Source: Candidatus Hydrogenisulfobacillus filiaventi (GTDB taxonomy: Bacteria; Bacillota; Sulfobacillia; Sulfobacillales; R501). Taken from it: a DNA stretch of 64,000 bases. Location: NCBI GenBank assembly GCA_902809825.1, contig LR778114.1, positions 1-64,000 on the forward strand, in the 5' to 3' direction. The notes beneath the pieces are model-generated. The model did no database searches, was not told the DNA's origin, and saw only the letters and a list, made by a program, of their open reading frames with translations. Positions 28,690-37,652 of this stretch are shown here, in pieces. The position numbers were made by a program, and so were the translations under genes. Numbering within the stretch: position 1 is the stretch's first letter; each line of letters begins with the position of its first letter.

Positions 28690-30069
28690 TTGGCGTGGAC
28701 GTGGTTGGACCCCGATATGTGGGCGGCGACGTTGTGGCGGGAGCGCGAAGCCGGGGGCGAGCTGCTCCTGCTGGCACCGGTGCCCGGCGGCATGGCGGCC
28801 TGGGTTGACCGGGGCGGAACTCTGCGCGCTTGGGCGCGCCCGTGGAAGGGGGAGGCGGTGCCCCGTCTCTCCGCCCGCGGCTTTGGGGAAGCCCGCGCCC
28901 TGGAGGCCGACTTGGCGCGCGACCACGACGTGGCCTGGGAGGGAGGCGCCCCGGACAAGCCAATCACCGGCACCGGGGTGTTCGTCTACCCCCTGGGCCC
29001 CGTGCACGGCGATGTCTCGGAAAGCCTGCTCTACCGCCTGGCGGTCCTGGGGGACGAGATCCTGGGCCTGGATGTGGTGGCGGGATTCAAGCACCGCCAC
29101 CTGGCGGAACGGGTGCGGGGCCGGGATCCGGCCTGGGCGGCCCGCTTGGCGGGCCTGACCACCGGCACCTCCACGGTCGCCCACACCTGGGCCGCCAGCG
29201 CCGCCCTCGAGGCTGCCCTGGACTGGCCCGTGGCGGAAGCGGCGCGGCACCTGAGACCGGTGGCGGCGGAGGTGGAGCGCATTGCCAGCCACCTGGGAGA
29301 CCTGGCCCAGCTGGCGGCGGCCACCGGGCTGCCGGTGGCGCAGATGGACCTCCTGCGGCTGAAAGCGCGGGTGCTGGACTGGGCCGGCTGCTGGGCGGGC
29401 CACCGCTACCTCCGGGGCCTCATCGCCCCCGGAGGCATGGCCCGAGCGCCGGCCGCCGATGCCCTGGCCCAGGGACAGACGGTGCTGGCGGAGGTGGAAG
29501 AGCGGGCCCGCACCGCCGTGGCCCGGCTAGACGCCACCGCCTCGTTCTTGGACCGGTTGCACGGCGCGGGGCGCATCCCGGAGACGGTGGCGGCGGCCGT
29601 CCGGCCCCTGGGGCCGGTGGGTCGCGCCTCCGGGCATGCCTACGACGCCCGCGCCGGCGGCGGGCCCGCGGCCTACGGCCGGCGGACCCCCGGCTGGGCG
29701 GCGGTGTTGGAACGGGACGGGGACGCCTGGGCCCGCTACCGGGTGCGAGTGCAGGAGCTGTGGGTGTCGCTGGCACTGGTGCGCCGGGCCCTGGCCGACG
29801 GGGTGAGGTGCGGGGAAGGGCGCTGGCACCTGCCGGCACCGGACCCCGCTGGCAGCGGCACCGGGTTTGCGGTGGTGGAGGGCCCGCGGGGGGCCGTCGC
29901 CTACGCCGTGACGGTGGAGGACGGCCGGGTCGCTGGCTGGACGGTGGCGACGCCTTCGCAGCGCAACTGGGGGGTGGTGCCGGCGGCGATGGCCAACGGC
30001 AACATCCTGCAGGACTTCCCCATCATCGATGCCAGCTTCCACCTCTCGGTGGCGGGATGGGACCGGTAA
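28690..30069 (+). CDS. ehrL: EhrL: hydrogenase-type large subunit lacking NiFe ligands
   Basis: 459 residues; related to HycE/HyfG and NuoCD, with a short NuoC-like N-terminus and large-subunit fold (LGPVHGDVSESLLYRLAVLG; EVERIASHLGDLAQLAAATG). The first NiFe ligand motif (RxCGxC...H) is replaced by RLAGLTTGTSTVAH (152-165), and the C-terminal DPCxxC is replaced by IDASFHLS. No CxxC exists in the protein. It therefore cannot hold a NiFe centre. This matches energy-converting hydrogenase-related (Ehr) complexes. The TTG start 28690 has GGGAGG at nine bases. The redox or substrate partner is unknown. Confidence 0.85.
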   Translation: MAWTWLDPDMWAATLWREREAGGELLLLAPVPGGMAAWVDRGGTLRAWARPWKGEAVPRLSARGFGEARALEADLARDHDVAWEGGAPDKPITGTGVFVYPLGPVHGDVSESLLYRLAVLGDEILGLDVVAGFKHRHLAERVRGRDPAWAARLAGLTTGTSTVAHTWAASAALEAALDWPVAEAARHLRPVAAEVERIASHLGDLAQLAAATGLPVAQMDLLRLKARVLDWAGCWAGHRYLRGLIAPGGMARAPAADALAQGQTVLAEVEERARTAVARLDATASFLDRLHGAGRIPETVAAAVRPLGPVGRASGHAYDARAGGGPAAYGRRTPGWAAVLERDGDAWARYRVRVQELWVSLALVRRALADGVRCGEGRWHLPAPDPAGSGTGFAVVEGPRGAVAYAVTVEDGRVAGWTVATPSQRNWGVVPAAMANGNILQDFPIIDASFHLSVAGWDR

Positions 30070-30160
30070 CGCAATCCTGTCTGCTACCCGCTCCGTCCCG
30101 GTCCGGGGAAGCGCCGGCGGCCGGGACACACGTGAAGAGACCGGAAAGGACGGTGCCGGG

Positions 30161-30697
30161 ATGTACTACTGGGGCTGGATCCGCAACCTGGCGGCCCGGG
30201 CGCGCGCGGTTCCGCCCACCGCCCTCTGGGCGGAGGCCCAGAGGGCGGTGGAGGCCCGTTTCACCCTCCCGGGCCCGCTTCGGCGGTCGCTGGCCGTGCG
30301 CCACGTCGACGGCGGGTCGTGCAACGGCTGCGAGTCGGAGCTCAGCCTGCTGCCCAGCCCGGTATACGACTTCAGCCGCTTCGGGTTCGTGTTCACGCCC
30401 TCCCCGCGTCATGCCGACGTGCTGGTAGTGACCGGGGTGATCACCCCGGCGTTGGCCCCCGTCATTGCCCGGGTGTACGGGGAGATGCCGGGGCCGAAGG
30501 CGGTGGTGGCGGCGGGCGACTGCGCCCTCGGGCGCGGGGAACTGGGCGAGGCGGGGTGGGAGAGACTGGAAACACTGGCGCCGGTGGCGGTGCGGGTAGC
30601 CGGCTGCCCGCCTTCGCCGGACGCCCTGCTGGCGGCCCTGCTGGCGGTTGCCGGCCGCCTGGGGGAACCGGACGGGTCGGGGGGGGATGGCGAGTGA
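30161..30697 (+). CDS. ehrS: EhrS: NuoB-like small subunit of Ehr complex
   Basis: 178 residues, homologous to NuoB/HyfI. The four ligands of the proximal [4Fe-4S] cluster are all present: C54 and C57 (GSCNGCESE), C121 (GDCALG) and C149 (GCPPSP). So the electron-transfer centre nearest the active site is kept even though the large subunit has lost its metals. ATG 30161 follows GAAAGGA. Stop overlaps the next gene by one base. Confidence 0.9.
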   Translation: MYYWGWIRNLAARARAVPPTALWAEAQRAVEARFTLPGPLRRSLAVRHVDGGSCNGCESELSLLPSPVYDFSRFGFVFTPSPRHADVLVVTGVITPALAPVIARVYGEMPGPKAVVAAGDCALGRGELGEAGWERLETLAPVAVRVAGCPPSPDALLAALLAVAGRLGEPDGSGGDGE

Positions 30698-32763
30698 TGA
30701 CCGCAGGAATGGTGATGGGGCTTTGGGGCCTGTTTCTGGCCCTGAGCCTGGGCGTGGGCGCGGCCGGCGGCCGCCGGCTTCTCCCCACCGCGGTGGCGCT
30801 GGGGGGCGCCGGCCTGGCCGGGGAGGGGGTGCTGCTGGCGGCGGGGCAGCTCCTCCCCAGCCGCGTGGCCCTGCCGGCACCGTTCCCGGCCCTGCACTGG
30901 GGGCCGGGACTGGTCGGGGCGGGGGTCTGGGGTGCGGTCGGGGGGGGCCTCTTCCTGGCCGCCGGCCTCTGGCTGCTGCAGACCGAGGGGGGCGTGGCCG
31001 TGGCCTGGGCGCTGATTCCCCTGGAGGCGGCGGTGGGGGCCTACCTCCTGAGCGACGACGGCTGGTCCCTGCTGGCCAGCTGGGAACTGGTGTCCACCCT
31101 GGCTTACCTGGGACTGGTCACCAGCCGCACCCAGGCCAAGGTCCTGCGCGTGGGCTGGGTGCTGCTGGCCTTGTCCGAGTTTGGCGGGGTCCTCCTCTTG
31201 GGGGCCCTGCTGCTGCTGATGCCGGCCCCGGCGCACGGCCATCTGGAGGCCGGGTTCACGACCCTGGCCCGGGTGGGGGCGGGGCTCAGTCCGGGGCTCC
31301 GCCTCACCCTGGCCCTGGCTGTGCTCCTTGCCTTCGGGGTCAAGGCGGGGCTGTTTCCGGTCATGGTGTGGATGCCAATGGCGGAGCCGGAGGCACCCGG
31401 GGTCGTGGCCGGGCTGTTTTCCGGGCTGTTGAGCCCCCTGGCGCTGGTGGGCCTAGTGAGCACTTGGCGGCTCCTAGGTCCCCTGGGCGGGGCCTGGGGG
31501 CAGGCCTGGGGGTGGACCCTGGTAGTGCTCGGCGTGGCCGGGGCCCTCTCTGCAGCCCTCTACGGCATGTTGGAGCGGGATGTGAAGCGGGTCCTGGCCT
31601 ACTCCACTCTGGAGGTGCTCGGGGTGGCGTTCGCGGGGCTGGGGACCGGCCTGTTGACGGCGCAGGCGGGGAACCCCGTGGCGGCGGCGCTGGCCGCCGA
31701 CGGGGCCTGGGTGCTGCTGCTGACGCACGCCGGGGCCAAGTTCGTGCTCTTCGTCCTGGGTGACGAAGTGGCCGGCCGCCTCGGCCGCCGGTTGGACCGT
31801 CTGGGCGGGGTGACCCGGGTGGCCCCCGGGCGGGGCGCGCTGGCCCTGTTAGGGGTGCTGGCCCTGGCGGCGGTGCCGCCCACTGGCGGCTTCGTCGGGG
31901 AGTGGATGGTGTTTGAGGGCATCCTCATGCCCCTGCACGCCGACCCCGTGCGCCACCTCCTGCTGATGGCGGCCGGTGCCGGGCTGGCCCTGGCCACGGC
32001 CCTGGGGGTGACCCTGTACCTGCGCTGGTACGGGTGGACCTTCCTGGGACCCCGGTGGGCTTGGCGGACGGAGGCTCCGCCGGCGTTCCCCCCGTTGGGC
32101 GGGCTGCGCGGAACCGGGCTGGGCCTTGCCGCTCTGCCTGTCTTGATTGCCGGGCCCGGGATTCCCTGGCTCCTACCGGTGGTGGAACACGGCTTCACCT
32201 GGTGGCGGTCGGCGGCACCCGTCCTCATTGCTCCTACCCTAGTGCGGCCGGCCAGCGCCGCGCCTCTGGTGGCCATCGGCGCGAACCTGGTGCCGGCACC
32301 CGGGGCCGCCGGCACGGTCTTCTTCCCGGCGGCTTTCTCCGTAGGCGATCCCTACGTGCTGTTCTGGGTCGCGGTGGCGCTGTTTGCGGTGGTGGTGGGG
32401 ATGCGGCGGGTAACGGGCCGCCACCGCGTGCGGCGCGTGCCGGCCTGGACGGGGGGCGCCCTGCCGGCCGGGCCTCCGTTCGTGTTCAGCGCCGAGGGGA
32501 TGGTGCACCCCCTGCGCCTGGCCTTCGCGGCCTTCTTTGGCCTGCGGCGGTGGCGCGAGGAGCGGGACGAGGCCCGCTACTACCGGCACACCGTCGTCTA
32601 CCGGCTGGAGGCCCACGTCTACGCCCCCCTGGTCCGGGCCGCGCGGGCGCTGGCGCGGGTGCTGCGCTCGGTGCAGTCCGGGGACGTGAACTGGTACCTC
32701 GGCCTGCTCCTGGTAGCGGTCACCGGGGCGCTGCTGGCGTTCAACCTGGGCTGGCTGCCCTGA
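30697..32763 (+). CDS. HyfB-like (NuoL-type) antiporter subunit of Ehr complex
   Basis: 688 residues, about 15-16 helices. Antiporter motifs: FGVKAGLFPVMVWMPMAEPE with lysine near residue 212, GVVAGLFSGLLSP, and ERDVKRVLAYSTLEVLGVAF. Length agrees with HyfB. It overlaps the ehrS stop codon by one base (TGATG). A strong terminator follows. With the HyfF-like protein, the complex has two antiporter-type pumps. Confidence 0.9.
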   Translation: MTAGMVMGLWGLFLALSLGVGAAGGRRLLPTAVALGGAGLAGEGVLLAAGQLLPSRVALPAPFPALHWGPGLVGAGVWGAVGGGLFLAAGLWLLQTEGGVAVAWALIPLEAAVGAYLLSDDGWSLLASWELVSTLAYLGLVTSRTQAKVLRVGWVLLALSEFGGVLLLGALLLLMPAPAHGHLEAGFTTLARVGAGLSPGLRLTLALAVLLAFGVKAGLFPVMVWMPMAEPEAPGVVAGLFSGLLSPLALVGLVSTWRLLGPLGGAWGQAWGWTLVVLGVAGALSAALYGMLERDVKRVLAYSTLEVLGVAFAGLGTGLLTAQAGNPVAAALAADGAWVLLLTHAGAKFVLFVLGDEVAGRLGRRLDRLGGVTRVAPGRGALALLGVLALAAVPPTGGFVGEWMVFEGILMPLHADPVRHLLLMAAGAGLALATALGVTLYLRWYGWTFLGPRWAWRTEAPPAFPPLGGLRGTGLGLAALPVLIAGPGIPWLLPVVEHGFTWWRSAAPVLIAPTLVRPASAAPLVAIGANLVPAPGAAGTVFFPAAFSVGDPYVLFWVAVALFAVVVGMRRVTGRHRVRRVPAWTGGALPAGPPFVFSAEGMVHPLRLAFAAFFGLRRWREERDEARYYRHTVVYRLEAHVYAPLVRAARALARVLRSVQSGDVNWYLGLLLVAVTGALLAFNLGWLP

Positions 32764-32777
32764 CAGCGGCCGCCGGC

Positions 32778-32810
32778 GGGCGGGGTCCGGCACGCGGGCC
32801 CCGCCCTTTC
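32778..32810 (+). terminator. Rho-independent terminator after the Ehr operon
   Basis: GGGCGGGG (32778-32785) pairs with CCCCGCCC (32799-32806), loop of 13, followed by TTTC. Fifteen bases after the last stop codon. Confidence 0.75.
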
Positions 32811-32934
32811 TGTGCGCTGGCCCCGCCCGGGGGAGCCGGGCTGGGAGCGTAGGCTGGAAGGGCACAGACCCCGGACGGGCGGGAACGAGGGGTAGGGAAC
32901 GCAGGGCAGGCGAAAATCGGGCCGACCTGCGCCT

Positions 32935-33300
32935 ACCTGCGTCTACGGGGGCGGGGCCTGGCAGGAGACCGACCGGCGGTTTGCGGTGGTGAACCCGGCC
33001 AGCGGGGCGGTGGTGGCGGAGATGACCGACGCCGGCCCGGGGGCCCCGGGGGCGGCCCGGGAAGCGGTGGCCGCCGGGTCCCTAGCCCGGCTGATGGCGT
33101 CGGAAATGGGCAAGCTGCTCCGCGAGGCGCGGGCCGACGTGCAGTGCGCAGCCCGGTTTGTGAAGTGGTACGCGGAGGAGTGGAACGGCATCGCGCCGGG
33201 CGCATTACCGGCGCGCTGCAATTGCCGGCGCACCTGCCGCGAGAACGGGCCCCGACCGGCGCGCGCCCTATGGCTTCCTCCCCCGGCCTTTTCCCTGGAG
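32935..33300 (+). pseudogene. Decayed aldehyde dehydrogenase fragment
   Basis: The frame from 32944 (GAWQETDRRFAVVNPASG, then ASEMGKLLREARADV and FVKWYAEEW) parallels the N-terminus of the intact ALDH at 58.4 kb (GAWRETASRFPVVSPVDG; AREMGKPVSEGRAEV; FVEWYAEE). About 30 residues are deleted after the first segment, and the match continues only in other frames beyond 33200. No catalytic domain remains. It is the second decayed paralogue flanking the Ehr block. Confidence 0.8.
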
Positions 33301-34495
33301 GACCCAGGGCTTCCGTTTTTGCGAGTGCATCGACCCCTGCTGCGGCGGCCATGCCTCCGCCGTCCCTAAAGAGCGCCATGGGGGGCCGCATGCGGTGGTG
33401 GTCACCATTGAGGGCCGTGTGCCGGCCGGATCCCGCAGGGCGGATGTCCGATTCGTCCCGGGCGGGCAGGCGGTTTAACCCGGGTCCGGGGCGTCAGCTG
33501 GGCCACGGTCCTGGTGCTGGCAACCCCGGCCTGGCAAGAACGGCTCCTCTCTCGGATTGCATGGAAGAGTCTCGCGGTTTAGCGGCGCGGCGGAATGTTC
33601 GCCCGGCAGGGCCAATGCCGCCCGGGGGCCGGTAAGCCCACCCTACCTGACGACGTGACCGCGGCGGATGCCGCAGGGCCTGCGAGACCCTGCACCCCGC
33701 CCAACCCAGGGCCGTCAGGCCCACTGCCACCCATATCACCGTGAGATCTTATAACCGCCGATAGCCGCTTGATGGGCTATGGGCTATCAGTACTTACCTC
33801 GGTAGAAGCGGGAAGGAAGGCAGCCGTCACACGCACGACGCGTCGTTGGGTCTTGGGGAGCGTTTATTTTGCCGTGGTTCCCTTCGCGGCCAGAAAGGCG
33901 ACCTTGGCGCTGCTGTCCTGGAAAACCTGGCTGTTCCTGGGGCTGATGGAGGGCGCCGGCGTGATGATCTTCGTAACGACGGCTCTGTGATTCCAGGGCC
34001 CGCCTGACGGCCCTAGCGTTTGCCCCGAGGCGTGTGCTCCCGACAGCGCCCAGTTGTAGGCCGGGCCGCGGATGGGACTGCCACGAACGCAATGGATCCG
34101 GCTAGCGTGAACCGCTGCCGTCTCTCCACAGGGAGGGCCGGGTTCTCCCGGCGGAAACCGGCGTCCAGGCGCAGGGGACCGGCGACACAGGCCAACCTTT
34201 ACTGCATTTGGGGTGGGAATCGTTCGCAATCCTGAGAAGGGCGCCGGCATCGGTTTTGAGAACCGATAGCACGTGAAAAAGGATCGGCCGTCTGGCCCTG
34301 AATCCGACCGGCCACCTGGACGAAGAGCAATCGGGGGGCGGTTTTTATACTCATGGTCAAGTTGCCGCGGGCCAGACGGACTCTGCCTGCGGCAACGGAG
34401 TCTCCCAAACGGACCATCGCAATTCGTGCAGGACGGTTGATTTGTACAGACAGCCGTGACGCCTGCCGGGGTTGCGTCCAGGTCACCTGTCGCTG
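33301..34495. other. Gene-poor region upstream of the oxidase gene
   Basis: No convincing complete gene. A frame ending at 33478 (stop TAA) reads GFRFCECIDPCCGGHAS, then HAVVVTIEGRVPAGSRRADV without a good start; it looks like a gene fragment. A 73-codon frame at 33769-33990 has one hydrophobic segment near its end. A dyad GATAGCC...GGCTATC lies near 33760-33790, in an A/T-richer patch. TATACT at 34346-34351 could be a -10 for the oxidase but lacks a -35. Confidence 0.5.
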
Positions 34496-34512
34496 AAAGG
34501 AGGCGCACCTCC

Positions 34513-36432
34513 ATGGCCACCGTCCGTTCCGCGCCGACACCCGGTTCGCAATCCGAAGCCGTGCCGGGACGCCGGCCCATGCCGCCGGTCCTACGCGGCG
34601 TGCTATGGGCGACCATCGGCTTTGTGGTCGTCGACCTGCTGGTGAGCCAGCTCTTTGACCCCTTCCGGGGCCGCCCGCTGGTGACCACCGTCTCCGGCAC
34701 CATCGCCTGGCTGTTCGGCTTTGTGGGCTGGCTGTTGGGCGTTGGCGCCTGGGAGGGCTTCGTCCTGCCCGTGCTGGGCTACCGGGAACCGGTGGAGGCG
34801 ACGGACTGGCGCCGCTACTTCCAGTACAGCACCGACCACAAGGTCATCGGCCTGCAGTACCTGGGTTCCGCCCTGGGCGGTTTCCTCATTGCCGGCCTGG
34901 ATGCCATGATCTTCCGCCTGGAGCTGATGAAGGACCACCTCTGGATCTTCAGCAACCCGGGCGCCTACCTCACCGCGGTGGGCATCCATGGCAGCATCAT
35001 GGTGTTCTCGGTGGCCAACGTGGCCCTCATCGGGGGACTGGGCAACTACTTCATCCCCCTCATGATCGGCAGCCGCAACACCGTCTTCTCGCGGCTTTCG
35101 GGCCTCAGTGTCTGGATGGTGCCGGCAGGGATCCTGACGGTGGTCTTCAGCCCCCTGGCGGGGTACTGGGACACCGGGTGGCGGGCTTATGAGCCCCTTG
35201 CGGCCCAGGACCCGGGTGGCATCGTTTTCTTCTACCTCGGCATCTTTGCCATCACCCTGAGCTCGCTGCTGGTGGCCTTGAACCTCACCGCCACCATCAT
35301 CTTCCGGCGGGCACCGGGCGTGACCTGGTCACGGCTGCCGATGTACGCCTGGGGCCTGCTGGTAGTCAGCCTGCTCAACCTCATGTGGCTGCCGGAGATC
35401 CAGACCACCTTCGTACTGAGTCTGCTGAACCGCATCGTGCCGTTGCCCTTCTTCTCCTCTGTGGGCAGCCCGCTCACCTTCGTGGACCTGTTCTGGCTCT
35501 TCGGCCACCCGGAAGTCTACATCATCGTGGTGCCAGTGCTGGCGCTATGGCAGGAGATTATCCCGGTCATGACCCGCAAGACCTTGTTTGCCCGCCAGTG
35601 GGGCGTGGTAGGGGTCATCTTCGTGATGATGCTGTCGGGGATGGTGTGGGCGCACCACATGTTCACCAACATCCGGAACAGCGAGATCCTGCCCTTCTCC
35701 TTCTTCACGGAGATGATCTCGGTCCCGACCGGCTTCGCTTACATGACTACCATCGGCACGATGTGGAAGTCGCGTATGCGGTTAACGGCACCCATGGTGC
35801 TGGTGCTGATGAGCATGTTCAACTTCTTCATCGGCGGGATCACCGGGGTGTTCCTGGCCGACCCGGCCGTGAATCTGCAGCTGCACGACACCTTCTGGGT
35901 GGTGGGGCACTTCCACTACACCATCATCGGCAGCCTGGTGTTCACGGGTCTGGCGGCGTTGTACTACTGGCTGCCGAAGCTAAGCGGCGGGCGCACCTAC
36001 TACGAAAAGCCGGCCATCTGGGGGGCCATCTGGATCTTCGTGGCTTTCAATGCCACCTTCAGCCAGATGTTCCTGCTGGGCCTGCAGGGTATGAACCGGT
36101 GGGTGGCGGTTTACCCCCCGTACCTGCAGCCGCTGAACTTCGAGGTCTCGCTGTGGGCTTTCCTGCTCGGGCTTGGTTTCATCTACAACATCGGGTACAT
36201 CATCTGGTGCTGGGCGGCCGGTCCCAAGGCGGCGGAGAATCCCTGGCAGGCCAAGACCCTGGAGTGGACCACGGCCACTCCTATCCCGCGCCACAACTTC
36301 GACCGCATCCCGCGGGTGGTGGCGAGCTTCTACCGCTATGGCGAATCCACCCCGGATTCGGTGGTGGCGGCCGAGGAAATGGCGGCCACCGTGGCGACGG
36401 AGGATCAGCCGGGCGGCGGCGGACGGGCCTGA
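34513..36432 (+). CDS. Heme-copper oxidase subunit I
   Basis: 639-residue catalytic subunit of an aa3-type terminal oxidase. The low-spin heme ligand is in GIHGSIMVF, CuB ligands in FGHPEVY (with the cross-linked tyrosine and the proton-channel glutamate, so A1-type) and WAHHMF, and the heme ligands in VVGHFHYT. The N-terminal extension of about 75 residues includes two extra helices, and a charged C-tail follows helix 14. AAAGGAGG (34496-34503) fixes the ATG. No subunit II or III gene adjoins it; only an unknown membrane protein follows. Confidence 0.95.
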   Translation: MATVRSAPTPGSQSEAVPGRRPMPPVLRGVLWATIGFVVVDLLVSQLFDPFRGRPLVTTVSGTIAWLFGFVGWLLGVGAWEGFVLPVLGYREPVEATDWRRYFQYSTDHKVIGLQYLGSALGGFLIAGLDAMIFRLELMKDHLWIFSNPGAYLTAVGIHGSIMVFSVANVALIGGLGNYFIPLMIGSRNTVFSRLSGLSVWMVPAGILTVVFSPLAGYWDTGWRAYEPLAAQDPGGIVFFYLGIFAITLSSLLVALNLTATIIFRRAPGVTWSRLPMYAWGLLVVSLLNLMWLPEIQTTFVLSLLNRIVPLPFFSSVGSPLTFVDLFWLFGHPEVYIIVVPVLALWQEIIPVMTRKTLFARQWGVVGVIFVMMLSGMVWAHHMFTNIRNSEILPFSFFTEMISVPTGFAYMTTIGTMWKSRMRLTAPMVLVLMSMFNFFIGGITGVFLADPAVNLQLHDTFWVVGHFHYTIIGSLVFTGLAALYYWLPKLSGGRTYYEKPAIWGAIWIFVAFNATFSQMFLLGLQGMNRWVAVYPPYLQPLNFEVSLWAFLLGLGFIYNIGYIIWCWAAGPKAAENPWQAKTLEWTTATPIPRHNFDRIPRVVASFYRYGESTPDSVVAAEEMAATVATEDQPGGGGRA

Positions 36433-36455
36433 GATAGCCGGGAGGAGGAACCTTC

Positions 36456-37637
36456 ATGGCGGGCAACGCGGCCTGGGCACGGGCGGTGGCGGCCCATCCC
36501 TGGGCCTGGCAGACGGTCGACCACGTCTATGTGCCCAACCTCCTGGCCCTGCTGTGGATCGTGCTGGGGGCGGGACTGGTCACGGGTTTGGCGGCCTACA
36601 TGCTGGCCTGGGTGAATGCCGTGGAGGCCGAAGCGGAGGGCCGGGGGCTCCCGCCCGCGCGTCCCTTTCTGGCTGTCTGGCGGCCGGGAGGCCGGGTTCC
36701 CTCCCCCCGGCGCCCGGTTGCCGGCCTCATGCGGGGCCTGGGTGTGGCCTGGCTGCTGCAGGCGCTGCTGGCCGCGCAGCCCCGGATTCCCAGCCCCGCG
36801 ACGTGGGCGCTGGCCCTGGCGCCCCGCTGGCGGTTATGGCCGCATTGGCTGGCCGGGCCGCTGGCGGGCGTCGCCGGGCTGTGGCGGGTGCATCCCGCCG
36901 GGTTGGCCCTCCTGCTGCTCCTCCTCGATGTGATCGTAGGCCTCCTGCTGCTGTGGGCCCCCTCCGGGCCGCGGGGACGGATGGTCCTTGCAGGTGCCGG
37001 GCTCTGGGGCCTGGGGGTATCGGTTCTGCAGCTGGAGTTGGGGACCCTGCTGCGGACGGGAGCCGGCCTGGCAGCGGGGTTCGGGGGCGCGGCGCTGGTG
37101 TGGGCGCTGGCGGCCGTGGCCCTGCTGGCCCCTGACCCGCGGCGGGCCTGGCGGCGGATGGTGGCCGGGGTGTGGGGCCTGGCTGCCGGCTGGCAGCTGG
37201 TGCCGGTAGGCGGGCACTACGCGGCCGGCGTCCTTTCCGGCCTCTCCCCCTGGGGGTGGGGCTGGGGTCATCCCGGCCCGTTGGCCGCCTGGGCGGCAGC
37301 CGTGGCCGGGGTCTGGGCGGCTCATCCCGTCGCGGCCAACCTGATGGTGGCCGGGAGCGGGCTGGCCCTGGCCGGGGCCCTGTGGCGCAGCGGACACCCG
37401 GCGCTGGTATGGGTGGCCGCAGTCTGGCTGGCTCTATGGGGGGCCTGGACGCACGGCTGGGGGGATCTGGCCACCGGCCTGGCCCTGGACCCTGGGGGAG
37501 CGATGGCCCTGGCTCTGATGCTGGGGATGTGGCTCCTGGACGGGCGCCGCCGCCGCGGGCCGGCCCGGGCTCCGGTGCTGGACCTCGCGCCGCTGCGGGC
37601 CGAGCGGCCGGCCGACCGCCGGCGGTCGGGCGACTGA
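36456..37637 (+). CDS. Unrecognised multi-pass membrane protein co-transcribed with oxidase
   Basis: 393 residues, about ten hydrophobic helices, rich in Trp, Ala, Leu and Gly. Several histidines sit at helix ends (HWLAGPLAG, WRVHPAG, GGHYAAG, GWGHPGPLA, AAHPVAAN, RSGHPAL), which might bind heme or metal. It starts 23 bases after the oxidase stop with GGAGGAGG, and a strong terminator follows, so the two genes form an operon. It could be an oxidase accessory subunit or assembly factor; no family recognised. Confidence 0.65.
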   Translation: MAGNAAWARAVAAHPWAWQTVDHVYVPNLLALLWIVLGAGLVTGLAAYMLAWVNAVEAEAEGRGLPPARPFLAVWRPGGRVPSPRRPVAGLMRGLGVAWLLQALLAAQPRIPSPATWALALAPRWRLWPHWLAGPLAGVAGLWRVHPAGLALLLLLLDVIVGLLLLWAPSGPRGRMVLAGAGLWGLGVSVLQLELGTLLRTGAGLAAGFGGAALVWALAAVALLAPDPRRAWRRMVAGVWGLAAGWQLVPVGGHYAAGVLSGLSPWGWGWGHPGPLAAWAAAVAGVWAAHPVAANLMVAGSGLALAGALWRSGHPALVWVAAVWLALWGAWTHGWGDLATGLALDPGGAMALALMLGMWLLDGRRRRGPARAPVLDLAPLRAERPADRRRSGD

Positions 37638-37652
37638 CAGCCTGCTCCGGGC

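Noticed and set aside
28690-30069. Annotating the cluster as a true formate hydrogenlyase or [NiFe] hydrogenase
   Set aside because: Both ligand motifs lack cysteine, and the protein has no CxxC; a NiFe site cannot form.
25575-32763. Annotating the cluster as respiratory complex I (nuo)
   Set aside because: Gene order, HyfE/HyfF types and absence of nuoEFG, nuoI, nuoJ and nuoA fit the group 4 hydrogenase lineage rather than complex I.
33494-33739. Minus-strand frame with an N-terminal membrane-like helix
   Set aside because: Rest of the frame has random GC-rich composition and no ribosome site.
33769-33990. 73-codon frame with one hydrophobic segment
   Set aside because: Weak ribosome site, arginine/alanine-rich start, no partner; kept only as a note on the gene-poor region.
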